From Actinomycetes bacterium (GTDB lineage Bacteria; Actinomycetota; Actinomycetes; S36-B12; UBA5976), in assembly GCA_021814565.1 (NCBI GenBank), contig JAKAIC010000002.1:1-57495 (forward strand): 57,495 bases of DNA, written 5' to 3'. The notes under the pieces are model-generated. The model was not told the origin of the DNA. It made no database searches and was given only the letters and a program-made list of their open reading frames with translations. Positions 36,296 to 45,095 of this stretch are shown in pieces. Position 1 is the first letter of the stretch. Each line of letters opens with the position of its first letter. The position numbers were made by a program, and so were the translations under genes.

Positions 36296-36865
36296 CTACT
36301 CCAGCATCTCGTCACCCTGAAGTGAACTGCGCACGACCTCGAAGGCCAGGCTGGAATTGAACCCCTTGCGTATGAGCATGTTGGCCAGCCGGCGGGTTCG
36401 CGCCTGCGGATCCAAACCAGCGGTTGCGGGCAGTCGCTTGTGCACCAGCGAACTGGCCAGGGCTCGATCGTCCTCGACATCGATGGTCGAGAGCTCGTGG
36501 TCGATGAGTTCAGCGCTGATGCCCTTGGCGCGAAGTTCCTGTGCCAGCACGCGCGGTGCCAGGCCGCGCGAGGCACGCCGCGATCGCACGTAGAGCTCCG
36601 CGTATTCGGCATCATTCACGAGGCCCACCTCGACCATGCGGTCAAGCACCTGACCCGCGACCTCATCGGGAATCCCCTTGGCCGCCAAGGCTTCTGCCAG
36701 TTGCGCCCGGGACTGCGGCGCACGCGTGAGCCGACGCAACACGATATTTCGAGCCGCGGTGGCGGGGTCTGCCTCGCCGATGGATGAAGGGTCTACCCCG
36801 AGGTCCGGCGCAGACCCTTCATCCTCGAAGATCTGTCTACGCGTCGATGGGCGACGACTCTTCAA
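36296..36865 (-). CDS. recX: Recombination regulator RecX
   Basis: This 189-residue protein matches RecX, which binds RecA filaments and limits their activity. Three-helix repeats are visible ([23 protein letters not shown], then the [17 protein letters not shown] block). The only sensible start is a TTG at 36865, which overlaps the recA 3' end by 29 bp, similar to the recA-recX overlap of mycobacteria. A GTG further in would cut the first repeat. The first 35 residues are a non-conserved extension whose DNA contains a strong hairpin. Confidence 0.9.
   Translation of the reverse strand: MKSRRPSTRRQIFEDEGSAPDLGVDPSSIGEADPATAARNIVLRRLTRAPQSRAQLAEALAAKGIPDEVAGQVLDRMVEVGLVNDAEYAELYVRSRRASRGLAPRVLAQELRAKGISAELIDHELSTIDVEDDRALASSLVHKRLPATAGLDPQARTRRLANMLIRKGFNSSLAFEVVRSSLQGDEMLE
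36782..36824 (-). promoter_or_regulatory. 13-bp hairpin just after recA stop, inside recX 5' coding region
   Basis: Perfect 13-bp arms GGATGAAGGGTCT (36782-36794) and AGACCCTTCATCC (36812-36824) enclose a 17-nt loop, starting 12 nt after the recA stop on the minus strand. No U-tract follows, so it could be an attenuator, an mRNA stability element or a translation brake on recX. Confidence 0.7.
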
Positions 36866-37877
36866 CCTTCACTCCCACACCGAGCGCGGTCTTGATGGCT
36901 GTCTCGATCTCGGTTGCCAGATCCGGGTTGTCACGAAGGAACTGCCGGGCGTTCTCCTTGCCCTGGCCGAGTTGATCTCCGTCGTAGGTGTACCAGGCTC
37001 CCGCCTTGCGCACGATGCCATGATCGACGCCCATGTCGATGAGCGACCCCTCGCGGCTGATGCCCTCGCCGTAGATGATGTCGAACTCAGCCTGCTTGAA
37101 GGGCGGTGCCACCTTGTTCTTCACGACCTTGACACGGGTGCGATTGCCCACCACTTCCTGGCCGTCCTTGAGCGCTTCAATGCGGCGAATGTCCAGGCGA
37201 ACAGAGGCATAGAACTTGAGTGCCTTGCCGCCCGTGGTGGTCTCGGGGTTGCCGAACATGACGCCGATCTTCTCGCGCAACTGGTTGATGAAGATGCAGG
37301 TGGTCTTGGAATTCGAGAGTGCCCCGGTGATCTTGCGCAGCGCCTGGCTCATGAGGCGCGCTTGCAGACCGACGTGGGAGTCACCCATTTCGCCTTCGAT
37401 TTCCGCTCGCGGCACCAGCGCGGCCACCGAGTCGATGACAATGAGGCCGATGGCACCGGAACGGATGAGCATGTCGGCGATCTCGAGTGCCTGCTCGCCT
37501 GTGTCGGGCTGACTCACGAGCAGCGCGTCGATGTCGACGCCCAGCTTCTTGGCATATTCGGGATCAAGAGCGTGCTCGGCATCGATGAATGCGCAGATGT
37601 CTCCGGAGCGCTGGGCGTTGGCAATGGCATGGAGTGCCACGGTGGTCTTGCCTGAGGACTCCGGGCCATAGATCTCGATGACACGTCCCCGCGGCAGACC
37701 GCCGATACCGAGCGCCACATCGAGCGCGATGGAACCGGTGGGGATGAACTCCATGGGTGCACGGTTCTCATCACCGAGACGCATCACCGAGCCCTTGCCG
37801 AACTGCCGTTCGATCTGTGCGAGTGCTGCATCGAGCGCCTTCGCGCGATCGTTGCCGGGTGTGGTGCTGGGTGCCAT
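36837..37877 (-). CDS. recA: Recombinase RecA
   Basis: This is a 346-residue RecA with Walker [30 protein letters not shown] and the DNA-binding region [16 protein letters not shown]; no intein interrupts it. ATG 37877 follows AAGGAGC. Upstream lie two DNA-damage elements, a LexA box and a RecA-NDp-type promoter. It is co-transcribed with recX. Confidence 0.99.
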   Translation of the reverse strand: MAPSTTPGNDRAKALDAALAQIERQFGKGSVMRLGDENRAPMEFIPTGSIALDVALGIGGLPRGRVIEIYGPESSGKTTVALHAIANAQRSGDICAFIDAEHALDPEYAKKLGVDIDALLVSQPDTGEQALEIADMLIRSGAIGLIVIDSVAALVPRAEIEGEMGDSHVGLQARLMSQALRKITGALSNSKTTCIFINQLREKIGVMFGNPETTTGGKALKFYASVRLDIRRIEALKDGQEVVGNRTRVKVVKNKVAPPFKQAEFDIIYGEGISREGSLIDMGVDHGIVRKAGAWYTYDGDQLGQGKENARQFLRDNPDLATEIETAIKTALGVGVKVEESSPIDA

Positions 37878-37913
37878 GTTGCTCCTTGCCTCGTCGTTGT
37901 TGAGCTGGGCCTG

Positions 37914-37936
37914 ACCATAGGCAGGGCCACTGACAG
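37914..37936 (-). promoter_or_regulatory. RecA-NDp-type (PafBC-class) proximal promoter of recA
   Basis: Minus strand: CTGTCAGTG, 8 nt (GCCCTGCC), TATGGT. Consensus TTGTCRGTG-N8-TAnnnT is matched at all but the first base. The -10 is 36 nt from the ATG, leaving a short leader with the AAGGAG site. Confidence 0.75.
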
Positions 37937-37964
37937 TCAACGGTCGACTGTGGATAACAAGTGA

Positions 37965-37987
37965 ATGGTAGTCGAACACCTGTTCGA
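37965..37987 (-). promoter_or_regulatory. LexA SOS box and distal -10 of recA
   Basis: TCGAACACCTGTTCGA on the plus strand (37972-37987) is a perfect 6-4-6 palindrome matching the actinobacterial/Gram-positive SOS box. On the minus strand it is directly followed by TACCAT (37965-37970), so LexA would occupy the spacer of this distal promoter. Confidence 0.85.
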
Positions 37988-38076
37988 ATGTGGACGACAC
38001 GCCGGCAGGCTCGCTTCCCGGCGCCCGCTCGCCGCCGGCACTGATTGTGCAGCGGGAACACGCGACAGATTGTCCC

Positions 38077-38271
38077 TCAGCGCTCGGCCAAGGGCAGGCG
38101 CTCGTGCGTCCATACCGCGCGCCAGATGTCCACCGTCGCCATGCCAGCGATGATGGCTTCATCGCAGGTACGTCCGCCCAGCGCTGCCAGCTGGAAGTCA
38201 TGCGCCCAGGAGCGTGCATAGGCCGGTCCGAAATGGGCCTCCATGCGAGCCCAGAAATCGGTTAGTCGCAT
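38077..38271 (-). CDS. DUF3046 family small protein
   Basis: This 64-residue protein opens [15 protein letters not shown] and contains GGRTCDEAI and DIWRAVW, the DUF3046 pattern found upstream of recA throughout actinobacteria (mycobacterial Rv2738c). The function is unknown. The ATG shares one base with the TAA of the upstream TetR-like gene, so translation is coupled. Confidence 0.93.
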   Translation of the reverse strand: MRLTDFWARMEAHFGPAYARSWAHDFQLAALGGRTCDEAIIAGMATVDIWRAVWTHERLPLAER

Positions 38272-38936
38272 TACGACAGTGTCTTCGCCATGGCGCCAGC
38301 CTGCAAGCGCCGCGACTGGCCGTCACTGGGAACACTGACGAAGGAGGCGAGCCAGCGCAGGGACAGGTCGAGCGCGGCCTCCGTCACCTGCAGGCCGCGC
38401 GCCTGCATGGCGCCCGCCGCCAGCTCACGCACGCGGACATGACTCGCAGTCGCCAGCCTGGCCAGCGCGGCCGTGTCGTGTTCACGGATGCCCGCCAGGG
38501 CCGGGTGCACCGCCACAGCGTCGGCCACCTCCGTCAGGGCCTGCTCCAGCGATGGCGCGCCGACGAATTGCGCAGCCAGCCGCTGAATCTCGTGCTCGAG
38601 CACCAAGTCCAGCAACGCGCTCTTGTCGCGGGCGTGGTTGTAGAGGGTCGCCCTTGCCACACCTCCACGGTCGGCGGCTTCGGCCATGGTGAGTCGCCTG
38701 ATGCCACGCCGCGCAATGGTCTCCAGCGCGCCACGGATCACGCCCTCCCGAGCGCGATGCATGGCGTTGCCCGCGCGCAGGCGGGTGTTGGGACCATTGA
38801 TGACGGTGGCATCGCCAGGTTCCGGCTCCGGCCGCGGCGGGTCGGACACGGCCCGCACTGCATCCACCACAGGGTCGTCTGCAAGGAAGGAAAGCTGTCC
38901 CTCGACGTGCGAGGCGTCAGCGGGCTTGGCGGCCAC
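38271..38936 (-). CDS. TetR/AcrR-like transcriptional regulator
   Basis: This 221-residue protein has a helix-turn-helix around 80-105 (LTMAEAADRGGVARATLYNHARDKSALLD) and a helical C-terminal domain, hence TetR-like. The first 60 residues form an unusual acidic/proline-rich extension before the DNA-binding domain. It sits between clgR (3-bp gap) and DUF3046 (1-bp overlap), an operon that leads to recA. Targets are unknown; a role in the clgR/recA neighbourhood is only suggested by position. Confidence 0.85.
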   Translation of the reverse strand: MAAKPADASHVEGQLSFLADDPVVDAVRAVSDPPRPEPEPGDATVINGPNTRLRAGNAMHRAREGVIRGALETIARRGIRRLTMAEAADRGGVARATLYNHARDKSALLDLVLEHEIQRLAAQFVGAPSLEQALTEVADAVAVHPALAGIREHDTAALARLATASHVRVRELAAGAMQARGLQVTEAALDLSLRWLASFVSVPSDGQSRRLQAGAMAKTLS

Positions 38937-38939
38937 GGA

Positions 38940-39221
38940 TCAGGCTGCGGCGGGCTTGCGGATCGGCATAGGCACGACGATGGGGCGCTCACGCCGCGCC
39001 ACTTCGCGGGACACCGAGGCCAGCAGCTCGGAGAGCTGCACCTGCAGCGCGTCGCAAATGGAGGCCAAGCACTCGCTGCCCACCTCCTTGCGCCCGCGTT
39101 CCACTTCTGAGAGGTAGCCAAGGGACACCCGGGCGGAGGAGGAGACGTCGAGCAGGGTTCGCTTCTGCTCAATGCGCAGGCGACGCAGTTCCTCGCCCAG
39201 CACCTGCCGCAACACGATCAT
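38940..39221 (-). CDS. clgR: XRE-family regulator ClgR
   Basis: This 93-residue protein is a compact Cro/C1-type helix-turn-helix ([32 protein letters not shown]) matching ClgR, the activator of clp protease genes in actinobacteria. It ends KPAAA; terminal alanines target streptomycete ClgR to ClpP, and the same degron-like end is present. An excellent ribosome-binding site (GAAGGAGGTG) fixes ATG 39221. It follows cinA by 52 bp. Confidence 0.92.
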   Translation of the reverse strand: MIVLRQVLGEELRRLRIEQKRTLLDVSSSARVSLGYLSEVERGRKEVGSECLASICDALQVQLSELLASVSREVARRERPIVVPMPIRKPAAA

Positions 39222-39273
39222 TCCCGCACCTCCTTCACCGCGCTCTGCAGGCACACGCTACCGCCACAGGCCC

Positions 39274-39837
39274 TCAAAGGCCCGACATATCCACAAGGGG
39301 CAGCAATGCGTCGAGCAGCATTCCCAGCACAACGAGCACCGTGCTGTGCCGTATTCCATCGCGATCGCCCTGCAACGTCAGCGAATGCGTGCGCACCGAG
39401 CCGGGACCAGCCACTGCCACATGCACCTCGCCCGCGGGATGGCCGTCCTGCCCCTCGGGTCCCGCCACACCGGTGCAGGCCACGGCGTAGTCAGCCCCGG
39501 TGGCCGCACAGGCGCCCTGCGCCATGGCCTCGGCCACGGGTGCCTGAATGACACCGCCACGCTCAATCAGTGAAGCCGGCACCCGGAGTAGCGAGCACTT
39601 GAGGTCCGTGGCGTAGGCGATGATGCCGCCGCGCAGCACCACTGACGCGCCCGGCACGGTGGCCAGCGTGGCTGCGATCAGGCCGGCGGTGACACTTTCC
39701 GCGGTGGCCAGGGTCTTGCCCGCGAGCGAGGCGGCGATGATGACCGCCCGTGCCAGCTCGGACTCGGTGGCCGGGAGCGTGGAGTCGGACAGCGCCTCCA
39801 GCGCCGCGCTGAGGTCGGCCCGGGTGTACGTCATCAT
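39274..39837 (-). CDS. CinA C-terminal domain nicotinamide-nucleotide amidohydrolase
   Basis: This 187-residue PncC-type protein is equivalent to the C-terminal domain of CinA; the N-terminal molybdopterin-binding-like domain is absent, as usual in actinobacteria. Signature phrases are TAESVTAGLIAA, GGIIAYATDLKCSLL and ACTGVAGPEGQDGHPAGEV. It deamidates NMN to nicotinate mononucleotide for NAD recycling. Tandem ATGs at 39837 and 39834 overlap the pgsA stop. Confidence 0.92.
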   Translation of the reverse strand: MMTYTRADLSAALEALSDSTLPATESELARAVIIAASLAGKTLATAESVTAGLIAATLATVPGASVVLRGGIIAYATDLKCSLLRVPASLIERGGVIQAPVAEAMAQGACAATGADYAVACTGVAGPEGQDGHPAGEVHVAVAGPGSVRTHSLTLQGDRDGIRHSTVLVVLGMLLDALLPLVDMSGL

Positions 39838-40373
39838 GCGGCCCGCAGTTCTCGTGCATACACAGCGCCCGACCACATGGTGAGGACGAAGGCCACCCAC
39901 AGCACGGCCAGACCCGCATCCTGGATGAGGCTGCCGAACCAGGCCGCCTGCGGCCAGAAGGCAAGCACAATGCCGATCAACTGCAGCGTGGTCTTGAGCT
40001 TGCCACCGGTGTTGGCCGCATGGACCACGCGGTTGCGGACGCGCAAACGCCAGATGGTGATGCCCCATTCCCTGATGAGCAGCAACACCGTTGCCCACCA
40101 CGGGAAATGACCCTGCAGCGAGAGAATGACGAAGGCCGCGCCGGTCAGCGCCTTGTCAGCGATGGGGTCGGCCAGCTTGCCGAAGTCGGTGACCTCGTTG
40201 CGCTGGCGCGCGAGCCTGCCGTCCCAGGCATCGGTGATGGAGGCGACGATGAAAACAGCCATGGCCACGAAGCCGAACCACATGGTCTGCTGCAGTGCCG
40301 TCCAGCAGAATACGGGGACCAGGGCCGCGCGCAGCATGGTGAGCCCGTTGGAGAGTGTCCACAACCGATTCAT
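39834..40373 (-). CDS. pgsA: CDP-diacylglycerol-glycerol-3-phosphate 3-phosphatidyltransferase-like enzyme
   Basis: This 179-residue CDP-alcohol phosphatidyltransferase has about five membrane helices and the catalytic motif D-x2-DG-x2-AR-x8-G-x3-D-x3-D, seen as [26 protein letters not shown] in the sequence at about 48-73 (quoted here in parts: DAWDGRLAR and GKLADPIAD). It is predicted to make phosphatidylglycerophosphate. It overlaps rimO (ATGA) and cinA, the standard actinobacterial order rimO-pgsA-cinA. Confidence 0.93.
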   Translation of the reverse strand: MNRLWTLSNGLTMLRAALVPVFCWTALQQTMWFGFVAMAVFIVASITDAWDGRLARQRNEVTDFGKLADPIADKALTGAAFVILSLQGHFPWWATVLLLIREWGITIWRLRVRNRVVHAANTGGKLKTTLQLIGIVLAFWPQAAWFGSLIQDAGLAVLWVAFVLTMWSGAVYARELRAA

Positions 40374-41731
40374 GTCAATGCCTCGGCCAGCAGGTCTACG
40401 CCATCGGTGGCCACCACCACGGCATCGACGAAGTCGCCGATCGTGGCAGTACCGGTGATGCGCGTTGTGCCGTCGACCTCCGGGCCCTGGTGCTCAGCCC
40501 GACCCTCGACGCCGTCCGCATCCACCCGCTCCACCAGCACCCGCAGCTGTTCACCGATGCGGTCCTCAGCGCGCTGGTTGCACAACTCGTCGGCCAGCTC
40601 GGTGAGGGTTTCGACGCGCGCGTCGATGAGGTCCTGGTCAAGCTGCTGCCCGAAGTTGGCGGCCTCCGTGCCATCCTCGTTCGAGTACCCGAAAACGCCG
40701 ATGTAATCGAGCCGGGCCCGCGAGATGAACCCGACCAGCTCGTCGAACTCGGCCTCCGACTCGCCGGGGAAACCCACGATGAAGTTGGAGCGCACACCGG
40801 CCTCCGGCGCCTCGGCTCGCACCTGTTCGAGCAGTTCGAGGAATTCCGAGACTCCTCCGAAGCGACGCATGCGACGGAGCACGGTGGCCGAAGCATGCTG
40901 GAAGCTGAGATCGAAATACGGCACCACCTTGGGGATGCCCGCCATTGCCTTGATCAGGCCCGGCCGGATTTCCGCGGGCTGCAGGTACGAGACCCTGATC
41001 CGCTCGATGCCGTCCACCTCAGCCAGCGACGGCAGCAGGGATTCCAGCAGCCGCAGGTCGCCGAGATCCTTGCCGTAGGAGGTGGAGTTCTCGCTCACCA
41101 GGAAAAGCTCCCGCACCCCCTGATCGGCCAACCAGCGCGCCTCATCGAGGATCTCATGAGGACGGCGGGACTGGTAGGCGCCGCGGAACATGGGAATGGC
41201 GCAGAAGGTGCAGCGCCGGTCGCAGCCGGATGCGATCTTCAGCGAGGCCCATGGTCCATGGTCGAGCCGCAACCGAGGCACCGGCATGGCGGCAAGGGGA
41301 CGCGCACGCTCCACGGGCGAAAGTGGCAGCAGGCTGCGCCGGTCATGCGGAACATGTGATTCCAGATGCTCGCCCCCGAGGATGCGCCGCAGACGGTCCG
41401 CGATATCCGCGTAGTCGTCGAAGCCCAACACCGCATCGGCTTCGGGAAGTTCTGCCGCCAGCTCCCTGCCGTAACGCTCGGCCATGCAGCCCACGGCCAC
41501 CACTGCCTGGGGGCCGCCCGCAGATCCCTTGAGATCAGCCTGGGCGAGAATGGTGTCGATGGAATCCTTCTTGGCGGCTTCCACGAAACCGCAGGTGTTC
41601 ACCACCACCACATCGGCGCCTTGCGGCTGGCTCGCCAACTCGAAGCCTGCGGCAGCCAGGCGCGCCGCCAACTCGTCGGAATCGACATCATTGCGTGCAC
41701 AGCCCAGGGTGATCATGTGAACGCGCTGCAT
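40370..41731 (-). CDS. rimO: Ribosomal protein S12 methylthiotransferase RimO
   Basis: This 453-residue radical-SAM enzyme adds a methylthio group to an aspartate of ribosomal protein S12. The N-terminal UPF0004 domain has [11 protein letters not shown] and [11 protein letters not shown] cysteines, the radical SAM motif is [11 protein letters not shown], and a TRAM domain closes the protein. RimO rather than MiaB is indicated by the GFVEAA form and the pgsA-linked position. ATG 41731 is 6 nt from a TAGGCT hexamer. Confidence 0.94.
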   Translation of the reverse strand: MQRVHMITLGCARNDVDSDELAARLAAAGFELASQPQGADVVVVNTCGFVEAAKKDSIDTILAQADLKGSAGGPQAVVAVGCMAERYGRELAAELPEADAVLGFDDYADIADRLRRILGGEHLESHVPHDRRSLLPLSPVERARPLAAMPVPRLRLDHGPWASLKIASGCDRRCTFCAIPMFRGAYQSRRPHEILDEARWLADQGVRELFLVSENSTSYGKDLGDLRLLESLLPSLAEVDGIERIRVSYLQPAEIRPGLIKAMAGIPKVVPYFDLSFQHASATVLRRMRRFGGVSEFLELLEQVRAEAPEAGVRSNFIVGFPGESEAEFDELVGFISRARLDYIGVFGYSNEDGTEAANFGQQLDQDLIDARVETLTELADELCNQRAEDRIGEQLRVLVERVDADGVEGRAEHQGPEVDGTTRITGTATIGDFVDAVVVATDGVDLLAEALT

Positions 41732-41737
41732 TGGTGC

Positions 41738-41743
41738 AGCCTA
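41738..41743 (-). promoter_or_regulatory. -10 element TAGGCT of leaderless rimO
   Basis: Minus strand TAGGCT-GCACCA-ATG; no ribosome-binding site. It marks rimO as first gene of the pgsA-cinA-clgR transcript. Confidence 0.55.
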
Positions 41744-41757
41744 CCGGCGGGGGTGGG

Positions 41758-42516
41758 TCAGCCGACGGTGAAGGTGTGGTCGTAGACCTGCCCCGAAGCT
41801 CCGAGGGTTCCCATCGCGCGACCGTTGACAGTGAGGGCGATGCCAGCGGCATTGCCGATGCGCACATGGAGGTCGGAGGTACTGGAGAACGACTTGCTGT
41901 CACCGCTGCGCATATTGCCCTCGAAGAGCACAGTGGATGGGTTGGAGACGCGCACCCAGGAGAGCGCCGTGCTACGCAGTTGCAGGGTGAGGGCACCGGC
42001 CTGGTTGGCGCTGGGCGTGGCCGTTGGCGTCGATGTTGCTGTCGTCGACGGCGTGGCGCTCGGTGATGCGGTGGCCGTGGGTGTTGCAGTGACGGAGGCG
42101 GTGGCGACGGCCAGGTTCTCGGTGTTGGTGCGCGAACGGGATTGCCAGATGAGCACACCGATCACGGCCACGGCGATCGCGCCCAGCACCAACCACGTGC
42201 GCATCTCCGAGGGAACCCGGGAGCGACGGTCGAGCGCCCAGATGTTCACCGAGTCCTCCCCGGCAGCACTGCCCGAGACATCGAGTGGAACATCATCGAC
42301 GGGCAGGGCCGCGAGCAGTGCATCGGTGTCCAGACCCAAGGCACCCCCCAGGGCCTTCACGTGACCGCGGGCGTAGACGTCGCCGCCACATTTGCGGAAG
42401 TCATTGGCCTCGATGGCCTCGATGATTCCCGCCCGGATATGGGTGCGATAGACGAGTTCAGGAATGTACAAGCCCTGCGCGATGCGCGCACGCTTGATCT
42501 CTGTCCCGACGTCCAC
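41758..42516 (-). CDS. RodZ-like helix-turn-helix membrane protein (HTH_25/DUF4115)
   Basis: This 252-residue protein has an N-terminal XRE-like HTH (about 5-70, including IPELVYRTHIRAGIIEAIE and VYARGHVKALGG), one membrane helix (about 108-126), a Thr/Ala/Ser/Pro repeat linker (about 137-170) and a DUF4115 beta domain. This is the RodZ plan, a protein tied to MreB and cell shape in rods; in actinobacteria, which often lack MreB, its role is unclear. It begins at GTG 42516 after AGAGG and is encoded 111 bp downstream of ftsK; that gap holds nothing I recognise. Confidence 0.85.
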   Translation of the reverse strand: MDVGTEIKRARIAQGLYIPELVYRTHIRAGIIEAIEANDFRKCGGDVYARGHVKALGGALGLDTDALLAALPVDDVPLDVSGSAAGEDSVNIWALDRRSRVPSEMRTWLVLGAIAVAVIGVLIWQSRSRTNTENLAVATASVTATPTATASPSATPSTTATSTPTATPSANQAGALTLQLRSTALSWVRVSNPSTVLFEGNMRSGDSKSFSSTSDLHVRIGNAAGIALTVNGRAMGTLGASGQVYDHTFTVG

Positions 42517-42627
42517 TACATCCTCTGTGAAGCCCTGCGGTGCCCGAATTCGTCCACTTTAGCCCTGCAATGGACGCGACGAAAGCCTCAGAACACGAGC
42601 AGGGGGTGTTCACCACCAATTCAGAGG

Positions 42628-45033
42628 TCAATTGCGTACGCGTTCGAGGGCATCGGCGAGCTCATCCGGCTTCACCAGGACCTCTCGCGCCTTGGAACCC
42701 TCCGAAGGACCGACGATGCCGCGGGACTCCATGAGGTCCATCAGGCGCCCCGCCTTGGCGAAGCCCACGCGGAGTTTGCGCTGCAGCATCGAGGTTGATC
42801 CGAACTGCGTGCTCACAACGAGTTCGATGGCCTGCAGCAGCACATCGAGATCATCGCCTATGTCCTCGGCGGCCTCGGTCCTGGCCGCTTTGGTGGCGAG
42901 CACATCCTCGCGATATCTGGCTTCTGCCTGTGATTTGCAATGACCGACGACATTGCGGATCTCGGCCTCGCTGACGAATGCGCCCTGGATGCGAATGGCC
43001 TTGCTGGCTCCCATGGGCAGGAAGAGGCCGTCGCCCTGGCCCACCAGTTTCTCGGCGCCCGGCTGGTCGAGGATGACGCGTGAGTCGGCGAGGCTGGAGG
43101 TGGCGAAGGAGAGGCGCGAGGGCACGTTGGCCTTGATGAGGCCGGTGACTACGTCGACGGACGGGCGTTGTGTGGCCAGCACCAGGTGAATGCCGGCGGC
43201 GCGCGCCAACTGGGTGATGCGCACAATCGAGTCCTCGACGTCACGCGGCGCCACGATCATGAGGTCGGCCAGTTCGTCGACGACCACCACCAGATAGGGG
43301 TAGGTGGTGAGGACGCGCTGCGAATCAGGCGGCAGTTTCACCTTGCCGGCAACCACCGCCTTGTTGAAGTCGTCGATATGGCGGAAGCCGAAGGCGGCGA
43401 GGTCGTCGTACCGCATGTCCATCTCCTTGACCACCCACTGCAGCACTTCGGCTGCCTTCTTGGGGCTGGTCACGATGGGGGTGATGAGATGGGGAACGCC
43501 CTCGTAGGCGTTGAGCTCCACGCGCTTGGGGTCGACCAGAACCAGGCGCACCTCCTGCGGAGTGGCGCGCATGAGGATCGAGGTGATGAAGGAGTTGATG
43601 CAGGAGGACTTGCCTGCGCCCGTGGCGCCGGCCACCAGGATGTGCGGCATCTTGGCCAGATTGGCCATCACGAAACCGCCCTCCACATCCTTGCCCAGTG
43701 CCACCAGCAACGGATGCTGGTCGGAGGTGGCGACCTTGCTGCGCAGCACGTCACCGAGGCTGACGAGTTCGCGGTCGGTGTTGGGGATCTCGATGCCCAC
43801 GGCCGACTTGCCGGGGATCGGCGAGAGAATTCGCACCTCTGCACTGGCCACGGCATAGGAGATGTTGCGCTGCAGCGCGGTGATCCGCTCCACCTTGACG
43901 CCCGGCCCCAGTTCCACCTCGTAGCGCGTGACCGTGGGCCCGCGCTGGAAACCGGTGACGGCCGCGTCTACGTCGAACTCCTCGAAGACGATGCGCAGCG
44001 ACTCGATGATGCGGTCGTTGGCAGCGGTGTTCTTCTTGGGTGTCGCTCCGCTGGAGAGGGTTTCGACGGCCGGGAGTCTGTAATTGAGGGCGCCCGAGAG
44101 CTGCAGTTGCTTGGCCCGGGCCGGCTTGGCCGGGGCGGTTGCAGCAGGAGCGGTGGGCCGCACCAGTTCCAGGATGGCCGTATCCGCATTGGGATCGATC
44201 TCGGGACGCGGCAGGATGACGGTGGCGTGTTCTGCCAGATCCTGTTCGTAATCGGTGTCGTCGTATTCAGCGAGGTCATCCATCGTTGCGTCCTCGGTGC
44301 CCGAACCCGGCTCGATCACTGCAACCGGCTGGAACGGGGTATCAGCAACGAAACTCTGCACCTCCTCGACGGCTGCCGGATGCTGTCGCTGAGGCCGGTG
44401 GCGGCGCAGGAAGTCCACGACCACACGCAGTCGATCCGGGATCCTGGCCACCGGCGTCTTGGTCACGATGAGGATCGCAAACACGAGGAGCAGCACCGTG
44501 ATCACGAGCGTGACCGGCTTGCCCACGGCACCCAGCAGCGGGGTGGCGAGGGCCCAGCCCAGGAAGCCACCACTGTGCGTCCATCCGGGATCACCAGGCG
44601 ACGGCGCACCGGAGGTGACATGCCGCAGCACCAGCAGCATCCACACCAGCAGACTGCCGCCGATGGCGATACGGCCGTTGTCGGGGCCGGCCTCGGGATG
44701 ACGCAGGATGCGGACGGCCATGTAGAGGACGAGCAGCGGGACCAGGATGTCGAAGGAGCCGGTGAGCTGGGTGACCACCTCGGCCACCATGGTGGAGAAC
44801 CAGCCGCTGGTGCCGAACCAGATGGGTGCCGCGATGACCACGGACAAGAGGACCAGCAGCAGGCCCAGGCCATCGCGTCGGTGCGCGGGGTCCAGCGATG
44901 CTGCATTGCGACCGAGGCCGCGTGCCAGCGAGCCCAGCGAGAGGGCGATGCCGTCCCAGACGCGACGGAGCACATGTGCGATGCCCGCGCCGATGCGAGC
45001 CGGCAAGGGGGAAGGCTGCTTGCGTTTGGCCAT
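42628..45033 (-). CDS. ftsK: DNA translocase FtsK/SpoIIIE
   Basis: This 801-residue protein has four or five N-terminal membrane helices (about 45-200), a short acidic linker, an FtsK motor with Walker A AGATGAGKSS and Walker B VVVVDELADLM, and a C-terminal gamma winged helix (STSMLQRKLRVGFAKAGRLM) that reads polar DNA motifs. It pumps DNA at septa for chromosome segregation. ATG 45033 is preferred over in-frame upstream codons because the TACCCT hexamer lies 8 nt before it, which implies a leaderless or very short leader. Confidence 0.96.
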   Translation of the reverse strand: MAKRKQPSPLPARIGAGIAHVLRRVWDGIALSLGSLARGLGRNAASLDPAHRRDGLGLLLVLLSVVIAAPIWFGTSGWFSTMVAEVVTQLTGSFDILVPLLVLYMAVRILRHPEAGPDNGRIAIGGSLLVWMLLVLRHVTSGAPSPGDPGWTHSGGFLGWALATPLLGAVGKPVTLVITVLLLVFAILIVTKTPVARIPDRLRVVVDFLRRHRPQRQHPAAVEEVQSFVADTPFQPVAVIEPGSGTEDATMDDLAEYDDTDYEQDLAEHATVILPRPEIDPNADTAILELVRPTAPAATAPAKPARAKQLQLSGALNYRLPAVETLSSGATPKKNTAANDRIIESLRIVFEEFDVDAAVTGFQRGPTVTRYEVELGPGVKVERITALQRNISYAVASAEVRILSPIPGKSAVGIEIPNTDRELVSLGDVLRSKVATSDQHPLLVALGKDVEGGFVMANLAKMPHILVAGATGAGKSSCINSFITSILMRATPQEVRLVLVDPKRVELNAYEGVPHLITPIVTSPKKAAEVLQWVVKEMDMRYDDLAAFGFRHIDDFNKAVVAGKVKLPPDSQRVLTTYPYLVVVVDELADLMIVAPRDVEDSIVRITQLARAAGIHLVLATQRPSVDVVTGLIKANVPSRLSFATSSLADSRVILDQPGAEKLVGQGDGLFLPMGASKAIRIQGAFVSEAEIRNVVGHCKSQAEARYREDVLATKAARTEAAEDIGDDLDVLLQAIELVVSTQFGSTSMLQRKLRVGFAKAGRLMDLMESRGIVGPSEGSKAREVLVKPDELADALERVRN

Positions 45034-45054
45034 GATGTCGCAGGGTATCGAGCA

Positions 45055-45083
45055 GCGGCGGGCAAATCCCGTCGCCCCGCCGC
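45055..45083. terminator. Possible hairpin between rnj and ftsK
   Basis: GCGGCGGG (45055-45062) and CCCGCCGC (45076-45083) form an 8-bp stem with a 13-nt loop, just after the rnj stop. No T-tract, so termination is uncertain. Confidence 0.4.
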
Positions 45084-45095
45084 GCAGGGACCCGC

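Noticed and set aside
36837-37877. RecA intein, as in M. tuberculosis
   Set aside because: The protein is a continuous 346 residues of normal RecA length.
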